DNA of 64,000 bases from Siderastrea radians (Eukaryota; Cnidaria; Anthozoa; Scleractinia; Rhizangiidae): the NCBI GenBank assembly GCA_964017195.1, contig OZ024889.1:67395858-67459857 (forward strand), in the 5' to 3' direction. Numbering within the stretch: position 1 is the first letter of the stretch; each line of letters begins with the position of its first letter. Below the pieces are notes generated by a model. That model saw only the letters and a list, made by a program, of their open reading frames with translations, made no database searches and had not been told where the DNA came from. This document shows, piece by piece, positions 12,030 through 22,267 of this stretch. The position numbers and the translations under genes were made by a program.

Positions 12030-12222
12030 AGAAATATTCTCAGAGAATTTGTACATTCATAAGCAAATTCTACTTAGTCATTAGTGTTCTCTATATAGAG
12101 CATACTAATGAGGCTTCCAAACAAAGGAAAACAATGCCTCATTAGTATGCATGAGATAGAGCATACTAATGACTATGTAGGACTACTAATGAATGCAGAA
12201 ATTCTCTGTGAATACTAATTTT
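12030..12222. mobile_element. Fold-back element with 15-bp perfect inner arms
   Basis: The inner arms are perfect: GCATACTAATGAGGC (12100-12114) and its inverse complement (12136-12150). Outside them, 'cagagaatttgtacattcat' on the left pairs imperfectly with 'atgaatgcagaaattctctg' on the right. The whole 190 bp can fold into one long hairpin. No gene is visible. Confidence 0.6.
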
Positions 12223-13529
12223 ACCCCACAATTTCCTTGTACTTCAAACCCCCGCCACTTTTCATAATTTAAGACAGTTTATGGAGTATAGTGCATCAAA
12301 ATGCTGAACACTGATTGGCTGAGTGGGTGTGACCTATTCTAATCAAAGCTAAACCAGGTCAAACTACCTAAGTCTTATTTGTCTTCTATTTGCTCCAATG
12401 ACCATTCATCCTCCTTAGACAAAGTTAATCACAAATCTTTTCATCCTTGCCCGATGAACTTATCACTGAAAGGAAATGACAGTGCTGTGGATAACATGAG
12501 ACTGTCAAAAGCCGGAGGGTAGACTAATGCCCGGCCCCTGGAACGGACCATGATGCATTAGTTCCTTACTGAAAATTTCAACATGGTTAACGCTGGGCCT
12601 TACTAATACCAGCGGGGTTGTGTTCAGTGGCAAGTTTCGGCTAAGCCGATGGTTCACCTTTCTTTCCAGCGCTACTAATATATATGTTATTCGCTAACCG
12701 GTAAACAAAGTGGTGTCGTACAATTTGCGGGAGAAAGAAAAAAGAAAATTTCAATAAAGGACTTTAAAAAGACTTTTCAAATGTCAAAATCTTTGCAAGG
12801 AGCTAGGCGTTCACGCCAGCTGAAACCAGTCAGATGGCTACGGTTAATCAGAGGCGCGTCACGCTTTACACGAAAGCCATGTTAGAATTAGAACGTCGTT
12901 AAACGATCAAAGGACTTTTAATCGGTCACTTAAGTTTTCCATAAATAGAGGTTACTCGTTGACGAGCCCAAAAGATCTCTGCGTTAGATGCTAATCTTAG
13001 CCAGTTTCACTCTGACCATCAGTTATTATAATATTGTCTTTTCAAATTTAAGAGCATACAAGAAAGTTGTCTGCAAATTCGTGTAGCGCAAACCATGCAA
13101 AAAGGTAAATCGTAAATCGTGCAGTAACACAGCTACATAAAACAATAAAATAGCAGTGCGTGATCTTGAAACATCTTGACGCGCCTTAACAGTAAGTTAC
13201 TTTTTTGTTTATCTCTAACCCTGTTTCTAAAACTCTAAAGTATTATCATCGTGTATTTGCTTAAACTTAAATTTATTTCATCAATTTCTGGAAATAAAAG
13301 TTATCAAACGCTGTCGGATTAAATTGCAAAAAGACTTTTGAAGGGAACTTCATGGTACCCAAGAACAAAGCTGAGATTTCGTGAAGTCAAAGCTTTTGGC
13401 TCATATCTGAATTTTTCCAATTTCCTTTCTTATCATAGATCTCTGGTCATTCTCACCTTGTATCCTTGAAGCTGCTGTTTGAGCGGGTGTGTGAAATTTT
13501 TTAATATTATTTGCTGACTCTAGACGTAC

Positions 13530-14186
13530 CCTTTCGGCAATCCATGATTCAACAGTGGAACGTTTGGTTGTAGTTCTTCAGCGTTTAGGAGTGAGCACCC
13601 AAGTGATGTATTGTACATGAGCTGTAGGACGTTCAGCGTGGACAGTTTCAAACCAACGTGTCTTTTGGGGTGGATACCGTTCACACAGTAACCGGGGTCT
13701 GGAAGGGGGGTCCTGATCCCGCATTCCCGCTCCTTTTTCACGAGAATCCCGCATCCCGCACTTTTTTAATCGCTATCCCGAATCTCGTTTTTCTTTCCCA
13801 AAAATACATTAAAAACGACTAATTTCTGCAAAAGCTAATAAATCTAAGATGTAGATTGGCCCTTTCGATTGATATTTTGCGCTCGCCTGGATGATTCGCT
13901 TTTGCCGCTAGAAAGTTTCCTTGGGTCGTGACGATTTCCCGAAATCCCAACGGACAAGCAAAAATATCTCGCATCCCGTGCCCTAATTTTAGCTAATCCC
14001 GCTTCCCTGGTAGAAGTCAAATCCCGAATCTCGTCAAGAGTCTTTGCGTTTTCCCGAATCCCGCACCGTATTTTGGCCAAATCCCGGATCCCGAGAATAC
14101 CCTTCCAGACCCTGAGTAACGGGCGGGATGAAAAATTATTTCTACTTGGTGCTGATGAAAACGACCACATGTGGGTAGGACCGACA
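13530..14186 (-). pseudogene. Unknown-family exon in unit 1, split by a MITE
   Basis: On the minus strand the exon would run from an acceptor at 14186 ('tttttcag') to a donor after 13530 (GTACGT). With the MITE (13693-14114) and one copy of its target duplication removed, one frame stays open across both parts. It includes SVLPTCGRFHQHQVEIIF upstream of the MITE and CVNGIHPKRHVGL, LSTLNVLQLMYN and NAEELQPNVPLLNHG downstream of it. I do not recognise the family. The VNGIHPKRHVGLKLSTLNVLQLMYN part faintly resembles the C-terminal end of astacin-type metalloproteases, but no zinc-binding HExxH exon was found nearby, so this is only a suggestion. Unless the MITE is spliced out, the exon is broken. 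Confidence 0.35.
13693..14114. mobile_element. 422-bp MITE with 6-bp target duplication AGTAAC
   Basis: The left end CGGGGTCTGGAAGG and right end CCTTCCAGACCCTG are inverted repeats with one mismatch. AGTAAC flanks both sides (13687-13692 and 14115-14120). Unit 2 has the uninterrupted site 'cacagtaacgggcgg' at about 16529, which confirms both the boundary and the target duplication. The interior repeats ATCCCG/TCCCGCA words many times. Confidence 0.85.
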
Positions 14187-14979
14187 CTGAAAAACCTTCG
14201 TCACAGGTAGTGATCAAAAATTACTTTCATCCTATTACACCATTTTTAGCTGGTTTCATAACAAATTCTTACTCTGGTAATTCTTGGCTGGGGATGAAAG
14301 CGCTAAAGGGGGTCCAAGTTTTCAATTCTATACATGTGTGAAAATTCTAATGAGTTTTCTTCCCTTCAGGCAAATCAAAACAGCATAATTTAAAGCAGAT
14401 ATCTTTAATTTAAAAAGCCGAAAGACGTCAACAGCACATGGTTCTGTGACCGTGGGGTAAGAGTTTCAATACTGCTTTTTCTCGTATCGGAAAGTGAGAG
14501 GGCCTATTATAAGGTGCTAAGGCGAAAGCTAGCTGAAAGAGAACTCAATGCCCATGAGCGCAAGGTTGAAAATTATGTAAACATGGTTTTACATATAATT
14601 ATATGGTAGTCCTTCCACAGTATAAGCCTCAATCCGCAAAACACTTTAAATAAAGCAGAACTGTAGTGACGCTTGCCTACGAGGGCAGTATAGTTTTTTT
14701 TTCCAAGCCTACAGTTAATTTTATTTGCACCGCGCATAATGCACGTAATGTCATATGGAATGTGAGCAGAATGATAGGTGATAGGTTCTTACATAAACAG
14801 AAACGTTTTTAGTCGGATGGCCCACAGCTGGGTGGTTGTTGTGGATAAATATTTTAATTCGTTTAGCAAGAAATTTTTTTAAAGCTGTACCTGCCTCATA
14901 ATTGTTTATTCCCCTTTTATTCTACCTCTATTAAAAAAAAAAAATTAAAAAGCTCTTAGCAGCAGTCACCGTCCTTTAG

Positions 14980-15104
14980 AATTACAAATAAATCAATTTT
15001 GCTTTCTTGGTTTTACATGACAAAGAAAACAATAGGCAGTCTTCGCACAGTGTCCACAATGAAAGAAATAAAAATAAGTACATCGGAGACATCGTTGACA
15101 TCAT
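14980..15104 (-). CDS. Possible signal-peptide exon of the unit-1 gene (partial)
   Basis: From the ATG at 15104 the minus strand reads MMSTMSPMYLFLFLSLWTLC, a clear hydrophobic secretion signal, followed by EDC. An in-frame TAG lies directly before the first ATG, which fixes the start. The paralogous sequence in unit 2 (start 20690) keeps the frame with only conservative substitutions. Upstream on the minus strand, a 'ctccaag/gtatgtg' junction near 15221 looks like the donor of a 5' exon. The donor of this exon is uncertain; GTAAAA near 15013 is possible. The mature protein is unknown. Confidence 0.35.
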
Positions 15105-16359
15105 CTAGTGATATTCTTGAACATTCATACACTCAAGTTCCATCGTGAAAAGTATTGGTCATCTTTTCATACGAAATTTATTTAAAAGACAGACAAGAGC
15201 ATTACATACAAAATCACATACCTTGGAGTTCAGATAGATCTGGTTTTTTTTTTCCGTTTGTCGTCGTATTTAGTATTCAACTAATATTTCACTCAAAGGT
15301 GGCTCGTTTCTATTTCGCAAATAATTTTTTGGTAATAAATAAAATCAGTCTCTTACAGAATCTCAGTTAGTCCCTTACTGAAAATTTCGACATGATTATC
15401 ACAAGGCCTTTCCAATACCTGCGCGGTTGTGTTCAGTTAATTTTGCAAGGTTCGGCTAAGCCTATGGTTCACCTTTCTTTCCAGCGCTAAGATATATTAT
15501 TCGCTAACCGTCGCCAAATAGTAAACAAAGTGGTGATCGTACAATTTGCAGGAAAAAGAAAAGAAAATTTCAATAAAGGACTTAAAAAAGACTTCTCAAA
15601 TGTCAAAATCTTTGCAAGGAGCTAGGCGTTCACGCCAGTTGAAACAAATTTGCGCTCCATAACTTGTGAAAAAATCAGTCAGATGGCTACGGTTAATCAG
15701 AGGCGCGTCATGTTTTACATGAAGGCCATGTTAGAATTAGATCGTAGCTAAAAAAATAAAAGGACTTTTAATCGGTCACTTAAGTTTTCCATAAATAGAA
15801 GTTACTCGTTGACGAGCCCAAAAGGTCTCTGGGTTAGATGCTAATCTTAGCCAGTTTCACTCTGACCATCAATTATTATAATATTGTCTTTTCAAATTCA
15901 AGAGCATACAGCAAGTTTGCCTGTAAATTCATGAGGTGCAAACCGAAAAGGTAAAGTCGTACTTGTGCAGTAACATAGCCACATAAAACAATAAAATAAC
16001 AGTGATGTATTTGCGTGATCTTGAAATATATTGTGACGCGCCTTAACAGTAGGTTAACTTTGCTGATTTCTAACCCTTTTTCTAAAAAGCATATCTTATC
16101 ATCGTGTACTTGCTTAAACTCTAATTTATTTAATCAATTTCTGGAATTAAAAGTTATCAAACGCTAATTAAATTGTAGGAAAGGTTCTGAAGGGAACTTT
16201 ATGGTACCCAAGAACAAAGCTGAGATTCCGTGAAGGAAAAGCTTTCGCATCATGTGTAAATTTGTCCAATTTCCTTTCTTGTCATCTCTGGTCATTCTCT
16301 GTACATGTTTGAGCGGGTGAGTGAAATTTTTAAATAGCATTTGCTGACTTTAGACTTAC

Positions 16360-16593
16360 CTTTTTATAAATGAACGATTCAATATCTCTAAAAGGTTTGT
16401 TTGAAGGTGTTCAACGTTCGGGAGTGAGCACCAAAGTGATGTATTTTGCATGAGTGGTAGGACATATAAGTGTGGACAGTTTCAAAACCAACATGCCTTT
16501 TGGGGTGGATGCGGTTCACACAGTAACGGGCGGAATGAAAAATTATTTCTACTTGGTGCTGATGAAAACGACTACATGTGGGTAGGACCGACA
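16360..16593 (-). pseudogene. Unit-2 counterpart of the unknown exon, frameshifted
   Basis: This is the paralogue of the unit-1 exon. It has an acceptor 'ttttcag' before 16593 and a good donor GTAAGT after 16360. It reads SVLPTCSRFHQHQVEIIF and CVNRIHPKRHVG, as in unit 1, then goes out of frame near HVGFETVHTYMS, where unit 1 has HVGLKLSTLNVL. The second half therefore no longer encodes the related peptide. I judge unit 2 a pseudogene. Confidence 0.35.
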
Positions 16594-17424
16594 CTGAAAA
16601 ATCTTCGCCACTGGTAGTGATGAAATATTACTTTTCATCCTATAACACCATCTTTAGCTGTTTTCGTGAGAAATGTTTACTCCAGTAATTCTTGGCTGGG
16701 GACGAAAGCGCTAAAGCGGGTTCAAGTTTTCAATTCTATACATGTGTGAAAATTCTAATGAGGAGTTTTCTTCCCTTCAGGCAATTAATTCAAAAGAGAT
16801 CAAATTTAAAGCGAACACCTTTAATTTAAGAAGCCGAAAGATGCCAACAGCACAAGGTTCTGTGATCGTGGGGTAAAATTGTCAATACTGCTTTTTCTCG
16901 TGTCGGAAAGTGAGAGGGCCTATTATAAGATACTAATGAAAGCCAAAGCTAACCGAAAGATAATTCATTGCCCATGAGCGCAATGTTGAAATGTAAACAT
17001 GGTTTTACATATAATTACATGGTAGTCCTTCCACAGTATAAGCCACAATCCACAAAAACACTTTAAATAAAGCAGAACTGTACTGACTCTTGCCTACGAG
17101 GGCAGTATAGTTTTTGATTTTGCAAGCCTACAGTTAGCTTTATTTGCACCGCGCATAATGCACGTAATGTCATATGGAATGTGAGCAGAATGATAGGTGA
17201 TAGGTTCTCACATAAACATAAACGTTTTTAGCCGGATGGCCTACAGTTGGGTGGTTGTTGTGGAAAAATATGTTAACTCGTTTAGCAAGAAACGTTTTAA
17301 AGCTGTACCTGCCTCATAATTGTTTATTGCCCTTTTATTTCACCTCTGGTAAGAAAAATAAATAAACAAAAAACTGAAACCAATAATGCGCTTAGCAGCA
17401 GTCATTGACCTTTAGAACTACACT

Positions 17425-18905
17425 GAAGTAATTTAATATTTACCGAGTAGCTTAATTGGAGATGTACTCAGTCGTGACCAAAGCGGGCATCCAAGGGATT
17501 GAGTTAGTTTTCGTTTTGTTTTTTATGTTTTATTTAAATCAATATTTATACAGGAGGGTCCAGTTTAGCATAGCTAGTTTAAATGGCGTCCTGATTTCAC
17601 ACAAACTTACAAGCAACATAAACGTTCTACACATAATATGAAACTAAACTAAACCGGCGTATGGGTTATAACTACTAATAAAATACCAATGATATTAGGT
17701 ATAAGATGGCGTTTAAGCTGAATCTTAAATTCATTAAGCTCCTTTATTTGCCTGATGTTTCGGGGCAAAGCATTATATGCCGAGCACCGTTTATTCTGAA
17801 ACTCTCCTGATACCTAGCAGTTTTTGCAAGTTGAAGGCGCAGCAGATCATGGCCTCTGGTATTATAGGCATGAATTTGATGGGCGTGTTTAAACTCTGAG
17901 AGTAGGTACGATGGCGCCATGTCATGGAGGCACTTGTAGACTAAAACGCACTTTAGATATTCCCTGTGCGCTTGTAGGCTGGGCTAGCTGAGCGTTGACT
18001 TTAACTCGTCAGCACCAACAGATCGACCTTCGATAATACAGGAGGCACGTCTGTTCAACTTGTCCAGATAGACCTTGCTCCCCTGACACCACAGCTGTCC
18101 CAAACAGACGAGCAATGGTCAAATAACGCTAAAGTGTTATAGAGCATTAGACAAGTGGCTTTCTGAGAGCCTTACGCGCTCGACTCAGCATACCTAATCT
18201 AGACGATATCTTATCAGATCTCATTGCCAATTTAATATACTCAACATGATCCTTCCAGGATAGGTGTGGTCTAAGAGGACCCCAAGATTTTTGAAATTAT
18301 TGAGCCGTTTTCTAAGTGCGTGTTATTGATATCGATCACTAGGTTTTCAGCTTCTTTGAGCTTCTGATGCGTGCCAACTCGGCATTATCTTAGTCTTATC
18401 TAGGTTAAGTATTAAGAAGTTGGTATGGAGCCAGCCTACAACATCTATTGTCGTCAGTTAGTTGAGTTTGGATTTCACTGACTCAATTGCTCGCAAAATA
18501 AATGAGTATCGTCAGCATAGAACTCGACACTATAACCTGGAATAACCAGAGGCAAGTCATTTATATGGACAACTCTGAGGAACCCCGAATGATATAGGCT
18601 GCTAGGGCTCAGACATGACCCCATTAGTACAAACGCTTTGGGTACGCATGGTTAAGTAAGACCTAAGCCCTTCCAAGTAAAGTTAACTTATCTAACATGA
18701 TATTATGGTCTATGGTGTCGAAGGCCTTGCTAAGATCAAGAAACACTAGTCCAGTCAATAGTCCATTATCAAATGTTCTCCAGTAAGGTGTTCCTCACAT
18801 GGGTGAGGCATGTTGATGTAGAGTGAAGTGATCGAAAGCCACATTGTAGAGGACAGAGAAGTTTATGTTCTTGTAGATAGTTGTAGACCATCAATAATGC
18901 TTTTT
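17425..18905 (-). mobile_element. Degenerate LINE inserted in unit 2 (reverse transcriptase relic)
   Basis: The minus strand encodes broken pieces of a non-LTR reverse transcriptase. About 18695-18745 gives VFLDLSKAFDTIDHNIML (RT motif with the first catalytic Asp region). About 18500-18530 gives FYADDTHLF (the YADD catalytic box). About 18050 gives LDKLNRRAS, and 17780-17960 gives the C-terminal YLKCVLVYKCLHDMAPSYL and the segment that follows. Stops and frameshifts separate them. The bounds come from comparison with unit 1, which lacks the insert, and are good to about 20 bp. Confidence 0.75.
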
Positions 18906-19264
18906 AATTTTTATAATCTAATTCAGTTTTGCTATCTTGGTTTTAAGGTTACTCCGGACCTTTGCGGGTGTCCTCTCGTGTCCTCTGGGAAAAAATTCGT
19001 AGGCGCGCCATTTAAAGGAAAACCCGGCAAATTAAACTATACATCATTACAAAGGTTAATAAATGTAGATTTGGGAGAAAATTATGAATTTCCGCTTTCT
19101 TTAATTCCGCAAACGAAAATTGCAAAAATGACCGCGAAAACGACCATGCGTCATTCAATCAGACAAATGAATTAATAGGGTATCAAAATTCGGCGGATTT
19201 CTGTGAAATTTGGCCTCAACATTCCTTACCAAAGTGTGTCAGGGGTTTTTGTCCAAGCGATGAA

Positions 19265-19412
19265 ATCCGATAATCGATAAAATCGATCGGAATCGATATT
19301 AATCAATAACAATTTATCGATTCATATTGGAAATCGATGAAAATCGAAGATCGTAAACGTTGTGAGTATCGATTTTCATCAGTTTTCATCGATTATATCG
19401 ATAATGTCATCG
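19265..19412. repeat. ATCGAT-rich subterminal block, left
   Basis: ATCGAT, or ATCGATxx with 'aaaatcgat', occurs about ten times in 150 bp, including 'gtgagtatcgattttcatc', which recurs in the right block. The spacing is irregular. It lies just inside the left long inverted repeat of the TTAA-flanked element. Confidence 0.7.
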
Positions 19413-20035
19413 GTCGTCGTCTTAATAATGATTTCAGATGCTTCTGCGCTACGCTCAAGTACTTGTACTAAATTCTTCCCTTCGTAAAAAGAGATCTATC
19501 GTTTAATCCCTGCTTTTCCTCTAAACTTTTTAAAAAATAAGAAGAACTTCATTAAAAGCGTGTCATGAAAACCAGTTCTTGTCGAAAAATCTCGCACGGT
19601 CGAAAGCCGTGATACGGGACAACGTTCTCTCAATAACCCGAACAGAAGCGGTTTCGTTGAACGCCGTTTCTTTAAAGTACCGATTACCGATACATAAGAT
19701 AACAAGATATCCTCCGTTCTGAGACTAAATTCTAGCGCAGAGAAAAATTCGCCTCTTCGTAGGTTCCACATCAAATGGTATCCAACCCTCTAAAAATCAA
19801 AACACGACGAAACATAGATTAATATTTTATTAGAGTGTTTGTATATCACGTATAACAAAAGCAGTTTTCGAGTCCTCTTTTCATTATAACGAAGTTACAG
19901 CAGCCCTTCCAGAACTTGACCAAATGTATTGGCTGAAACATTTACTTGAGCCTGTAGGGGTTGAATTTCAGCGCATTCGCTTACAGAACTTTGTAAGAAA
20001 TCAAAAACAGCTTATTTATTAAAACTGATAATAAT

Positions 20036-20200
20036 CAATAAATACGATAAAAATCGATACTATTAGAACTGGAGGAGAATTGTGAGTATCGATTTTCATC
20101 GATTAATGGAACTAATCAATAATAATAATCGATTAATTTTTATCGATTATATTGATTTATCGATTGCTTTACGATGATCGATTTTCGTCGATTGGACACG
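20036..20200. repeat. ATCGAT-rich subterminal block, right
   Basis: This is the counterpart of the left block, again with 'gtgagtatcgattttcatcg' and many ATCGAT/AATCGATTAA words. It lies inside the right arm of the TTAA-flanked element. The shared 20-base word is in direct orientation, not inverted. Confidence 0.7.
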
Positions 20201-20603
20201 CCGGGATTATTTCAAACGTGACGGTCTTCAATGCAATGCGCATTGCGTATTCTTGCTGCTCGATCTTGACAGATTAATTAAAAAATAACCAGTCAGAATA
20301 TCAAAAAATGCTCACTCACTTTTGATGAATGATCCTTTGTGATTAGCACTGCGCAGCCGAGTATTTTGTCAATGCGCTTAGATTTGATACCCTATTAGTT
20401 CAATTGAATGGCACATGATCATTTTCGCGGTTGTTTGTGATTTTCTTTTGCGGAATTAAAGAAACCGGCAATTCGCATTTTTTCCCCAAAATTTACATTC
20501 ATTAACCTTTCCAACGATATATAGTTTGCCTTGTTTCCTTTAAAATGGCGCGCATGCGAATTTTTTTCCCGGAGGACACCCCGAAGGTCTGGAGTAACCT
20601 TAA

Positions 20604-20690
20604 ATGGCAAAGAAAAAATCGGCAGCCTTCGCACAGTGTCCACAGTGAAAGAAATAAAACTAAGTACACCGGAGACACTGTTGACATCAT
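20604..20690 (-). pseudogene. Unit-2 signal-peptide exon, interrupted at its 3' side
   Basis: From the ATG at 20690 the minus strand reads MMSTVSPVYLVLFLSLWTLC then EGCRFFLC. This is the paralogue of the unit-1 leader (start 15104), with conservative changes only. The TTAA-flanked element begins 13 codons further on, exactly where unit 1 has its possible GTAAAA donor, so splicing to later exons is probably destroyed. The alternative long frame over 20419-20766 runs into the transposon and is not credible. Confidence 0.35.
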
Positions 20691-20858
20691 CTTGTGATAT
20701 TCTTGAACATTCATACGCTTGAGTTCCATCGTGAAAAGCGTTGGTCGTCTTTTCATACGAAATCATAAGACAGACCAGAGAATTACATACAAAATCACAT
20801 ACCTTGAAGTTCAGAGAGATCTGGTTCTTCCCGTTTGTCGTCGTACGTAGGCAACTAA

Positions 20859-20954
20859 TATTTCCCTCAAGAGGTGGCTCGTTTCAGGGGTGGATCCAGG
20901 ATTTCTGTATGACGTGTTTCCACCCCTGAAACGAGCCACCTCTTGAGTGAAATA
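20859..20954. repeat. 36-bp inverted repeat spanning host flank and transposon end
   Basis: The left arm 20859-20894 and right arm 20919-20954 are inverse complements with one mismatch, around a 24-base loop. The left arm is host sequence plus the target duplication CGTTT and the first 10 bases of the hAT-like element. The right arm is an inverted copy of all of that lying inside the element. At the mismatch the right arm has the base found in unit 1. Confidence 0.85.
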
Positions 20955-21295
20955 GTAGGCATCTATGGTAAAACACAACAAGTACTCTTGCCAATTCAAA
21001 AATGTTGAGCTGCAGAACCTTCTAGTTGTAGATATGTAGTCTGGCTTGAACACTTCTCAGAGAACCGTTCTATCTGCAAATAATATTGCATGTATTGCGG
21101 CCCACAGAATTGGTACTAAATCTGTGGCCCCCCAAAATAAATACGTCACGCATATGTAATAGCTTAAATATGTCACACATATGCTACACTTTAGTCACGC
21201 TTTGCGAAATATATTACAGCTTGTTCCCCATACGTAAATCCGCAAAATAGTTCTAGTGGTTATGCTGTGTATAGATACAAGCTTGTAATTCTTAC

Positions 21296-21364
21296 TTGTA
21301 AAACTCCCTGATGAAGTCTGCTTTAATCGGACGAAACGCGTAGGAGATTAAACAAGTTTTACAA
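21296..21364 (+). ncRNA. Hammerhead-ribozyme-like motif (type I layout)
   Basis: The core CTGATGA (21308-21314) and GAAAC (21333-21337) are intact. Stem II is GTCTG/CGGAC (21316-21320 with 21328-21332), with one extra A between the core and the stem. Stem I pairs CTCC (21304-21307) with GGAG (21343-21346) and continues as TTGTAAAA/TTTTACAA. Stem III is the short palindrome ACGCGT, and the predicted cleavage is after GTA (21340-21342). Such minimal type I ribozymes with palindromic stem III are known from Penelope-like retroelements. Activity is inferred, not shown. Confidence 0.5.
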
Positions 21365-21561
21365 CTTAAGTTCGCACAGTGCTGCTCACTAGTTTAACTT
21401 TTTAAAACATAGTCCACAGTGTAATCGGAGACGTGAATAATTTGTCTAATCTGTGCGAATTTCGTCCACATTCTACTCCAAACTATGAAAATACACACAT
21501 ACTGATAGTAGACAAAATGCGCGATCAAGGTGTTTGGAGTTCATTAGCCAAGGAAATCTCT

Positions 21562-21909
21562 TCAGCAATGACGAGTAAACTTACGTGATTTGCCATTGTC
21601 GATTGACCCCGGGAATCCAAAAAGATCAGTTGGTTTCCACACATTCTCCAGCAATCGGAATTTGTCTTGACCTGACAACGAAATCCTATTTTTGAAGACT
21701 AAACCAATGTCATAAGGATAGCAGTCCTCCTTCTGACGGACTGGTTCACCTCGAGCCGGGGGCATAGCAAATATTCCTTCGTTCGAGTCGAGAACAACAA
21801 AAGCACTGTCCAGGGTGGCTGGCCCTTTTATAGTTTTGCGGGTGTTTCCAAAGGTGTTTCTGGCTAGCGATGGCCAATCAGAATCAACTTTGAGTGGTTT
21901 CTGGGACAT
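21562..21909 (-). pseudogene. hAT transposase N-terminal (TTF-type) fragment
   Basis: The minus-strand frame contains YPYDIGLVF, then LLENVWKPTDLFGFPGS and RKFTRHC. This resembles the segment just before and at the start of the TTF zinc-finger domain of ZMYM-like hAT transposases (typically 'YDIG...KY..L...WKP...F.FP'). Cysteines and the catalytic part are missing. It is a relic inside the 20885-22251 element. Confidence 0.45.
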
Positions 21910-22267
21910 TGGTCAAGGGTCTAGCCAATCAGAAAAGTGTTTGAGTAGTTTCTGGACGAAGTAACGAGAACGCGCGCCGTAAGCTGGTAAATTGGTAGGG
22001 CCCAGTCTACTCCCCTACGTGCAAATTTCAAACAGTCGCTAATACGAGCTGTCCCGACGATTTTTCGATGAAAGGCCGTAAGCTGGTAAAATGCGATTCC
22101 AAAACCCTTAAATGGGTTGCCTGTGGTGGATAGAATGACGAGATGAGACGTTTTCTTACGTTTCCTTTCTTTTATTTTAATAATTCACACAAACTTGAAA
22201 AAATTTGAGTGATTTCTGGAAACAACTTGAACTACCCTGGATCTACCCCTGCGTTTCTATTTCCTCC

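Larger units (their letters stand above)
12557..15366. repeat. Tandem duplication, unit 1
   Basis: The unit begins 'ttagttccttactgaaaatt' and is collinear with unit 2, which starts at 15367 ('ttagtcccttactgaaaatt'). Long stretches are shared: 'ggttcacctttctttccagc', 'aaagtcttttcaaatgtcaa'-type words, 'cacagtataagcc' and the right-hand exon-like segments. Unit 1 contains one insertion (13693-14114) that unit 2 lacks, and is uninterrupted where unit 2 holds three insertions. It carries exons of an unrecognised gene on the minus strand. Confidence 0.8.
18947..20599. mobile_element. TTAA-flanked fold-back element (piggyBac-like target site), 1653 bp
   Basis: The left end GGTTACTCCGGACCTT and right end (inverse complement GGTTACTCCAGACCTT) are inverted repeats. 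They extend imperfectly for about 250 bp on each side (18947-19200 against 20385-20599). TTAA lies on both sides (18943-18946 and 20600-20603). Unit 1 shows the unfilled site as TTAC at 15013-15016 in otherwise matching flanks. TTAA target duplication is characteristic of piggyBac transposons, but no transposase is present, so this is a non-autonomous copy. It has two ATCGAT-rich blocks inside. Confidence 0.8.
20885..22251. mobile_element. hAT-like element, 1367 bp, 5-bp target duplication CGTTT
   Basis: The ends CAGGGGTGGATCCAGG and (inverse complement) CAGGGGTAGATCCAGG match at 15 of 16 positions. CGTTT flanks both sides (20880-20884 and 22252-22256), and unit 1 carries the empty site 'ggctcgtttctatttcgc' at 15302. 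A fragment resembling a TTF-type domain of hAT transposases lies inside (21562-21909). A similar element with the same type of end and a 5-bp duplication is at 49585-51007. Confidence 0.8.
15367..22262. repeat. Tandem duplication, unit 2 (interrupted by three insertions)
   Basis: Homology to unit 1 runs from 15367 to about 17425. It is then interrupted by a LINE (to about 18905), resumes briefly ('attcagttttgctatcttgg'), and is interrupted by a TTAA-flanked element (18947-20599). It resumes from 20604 to 20884, is interrupted by a hAT-like element (20885-22251), and ends at 22262 ('cgtttctatttc'). Removing the three insertions restores the order seen in unit 1 between 14990 and 15311. Confidence 0.8.

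Noticed and set aside
18828..19175. 115-aa plus-strand frame
   Set aside because: It crosses from LINE/unit-2 sequence into the arm of the TTAA-flanked element, so its continuity is accidental.
20419..20766. 115-aa minus-strand frame as a gene
   Set aside because: It starts outside and runs into the TTAA-flanked transposon; the hydrophobic leader lies in a different frame.
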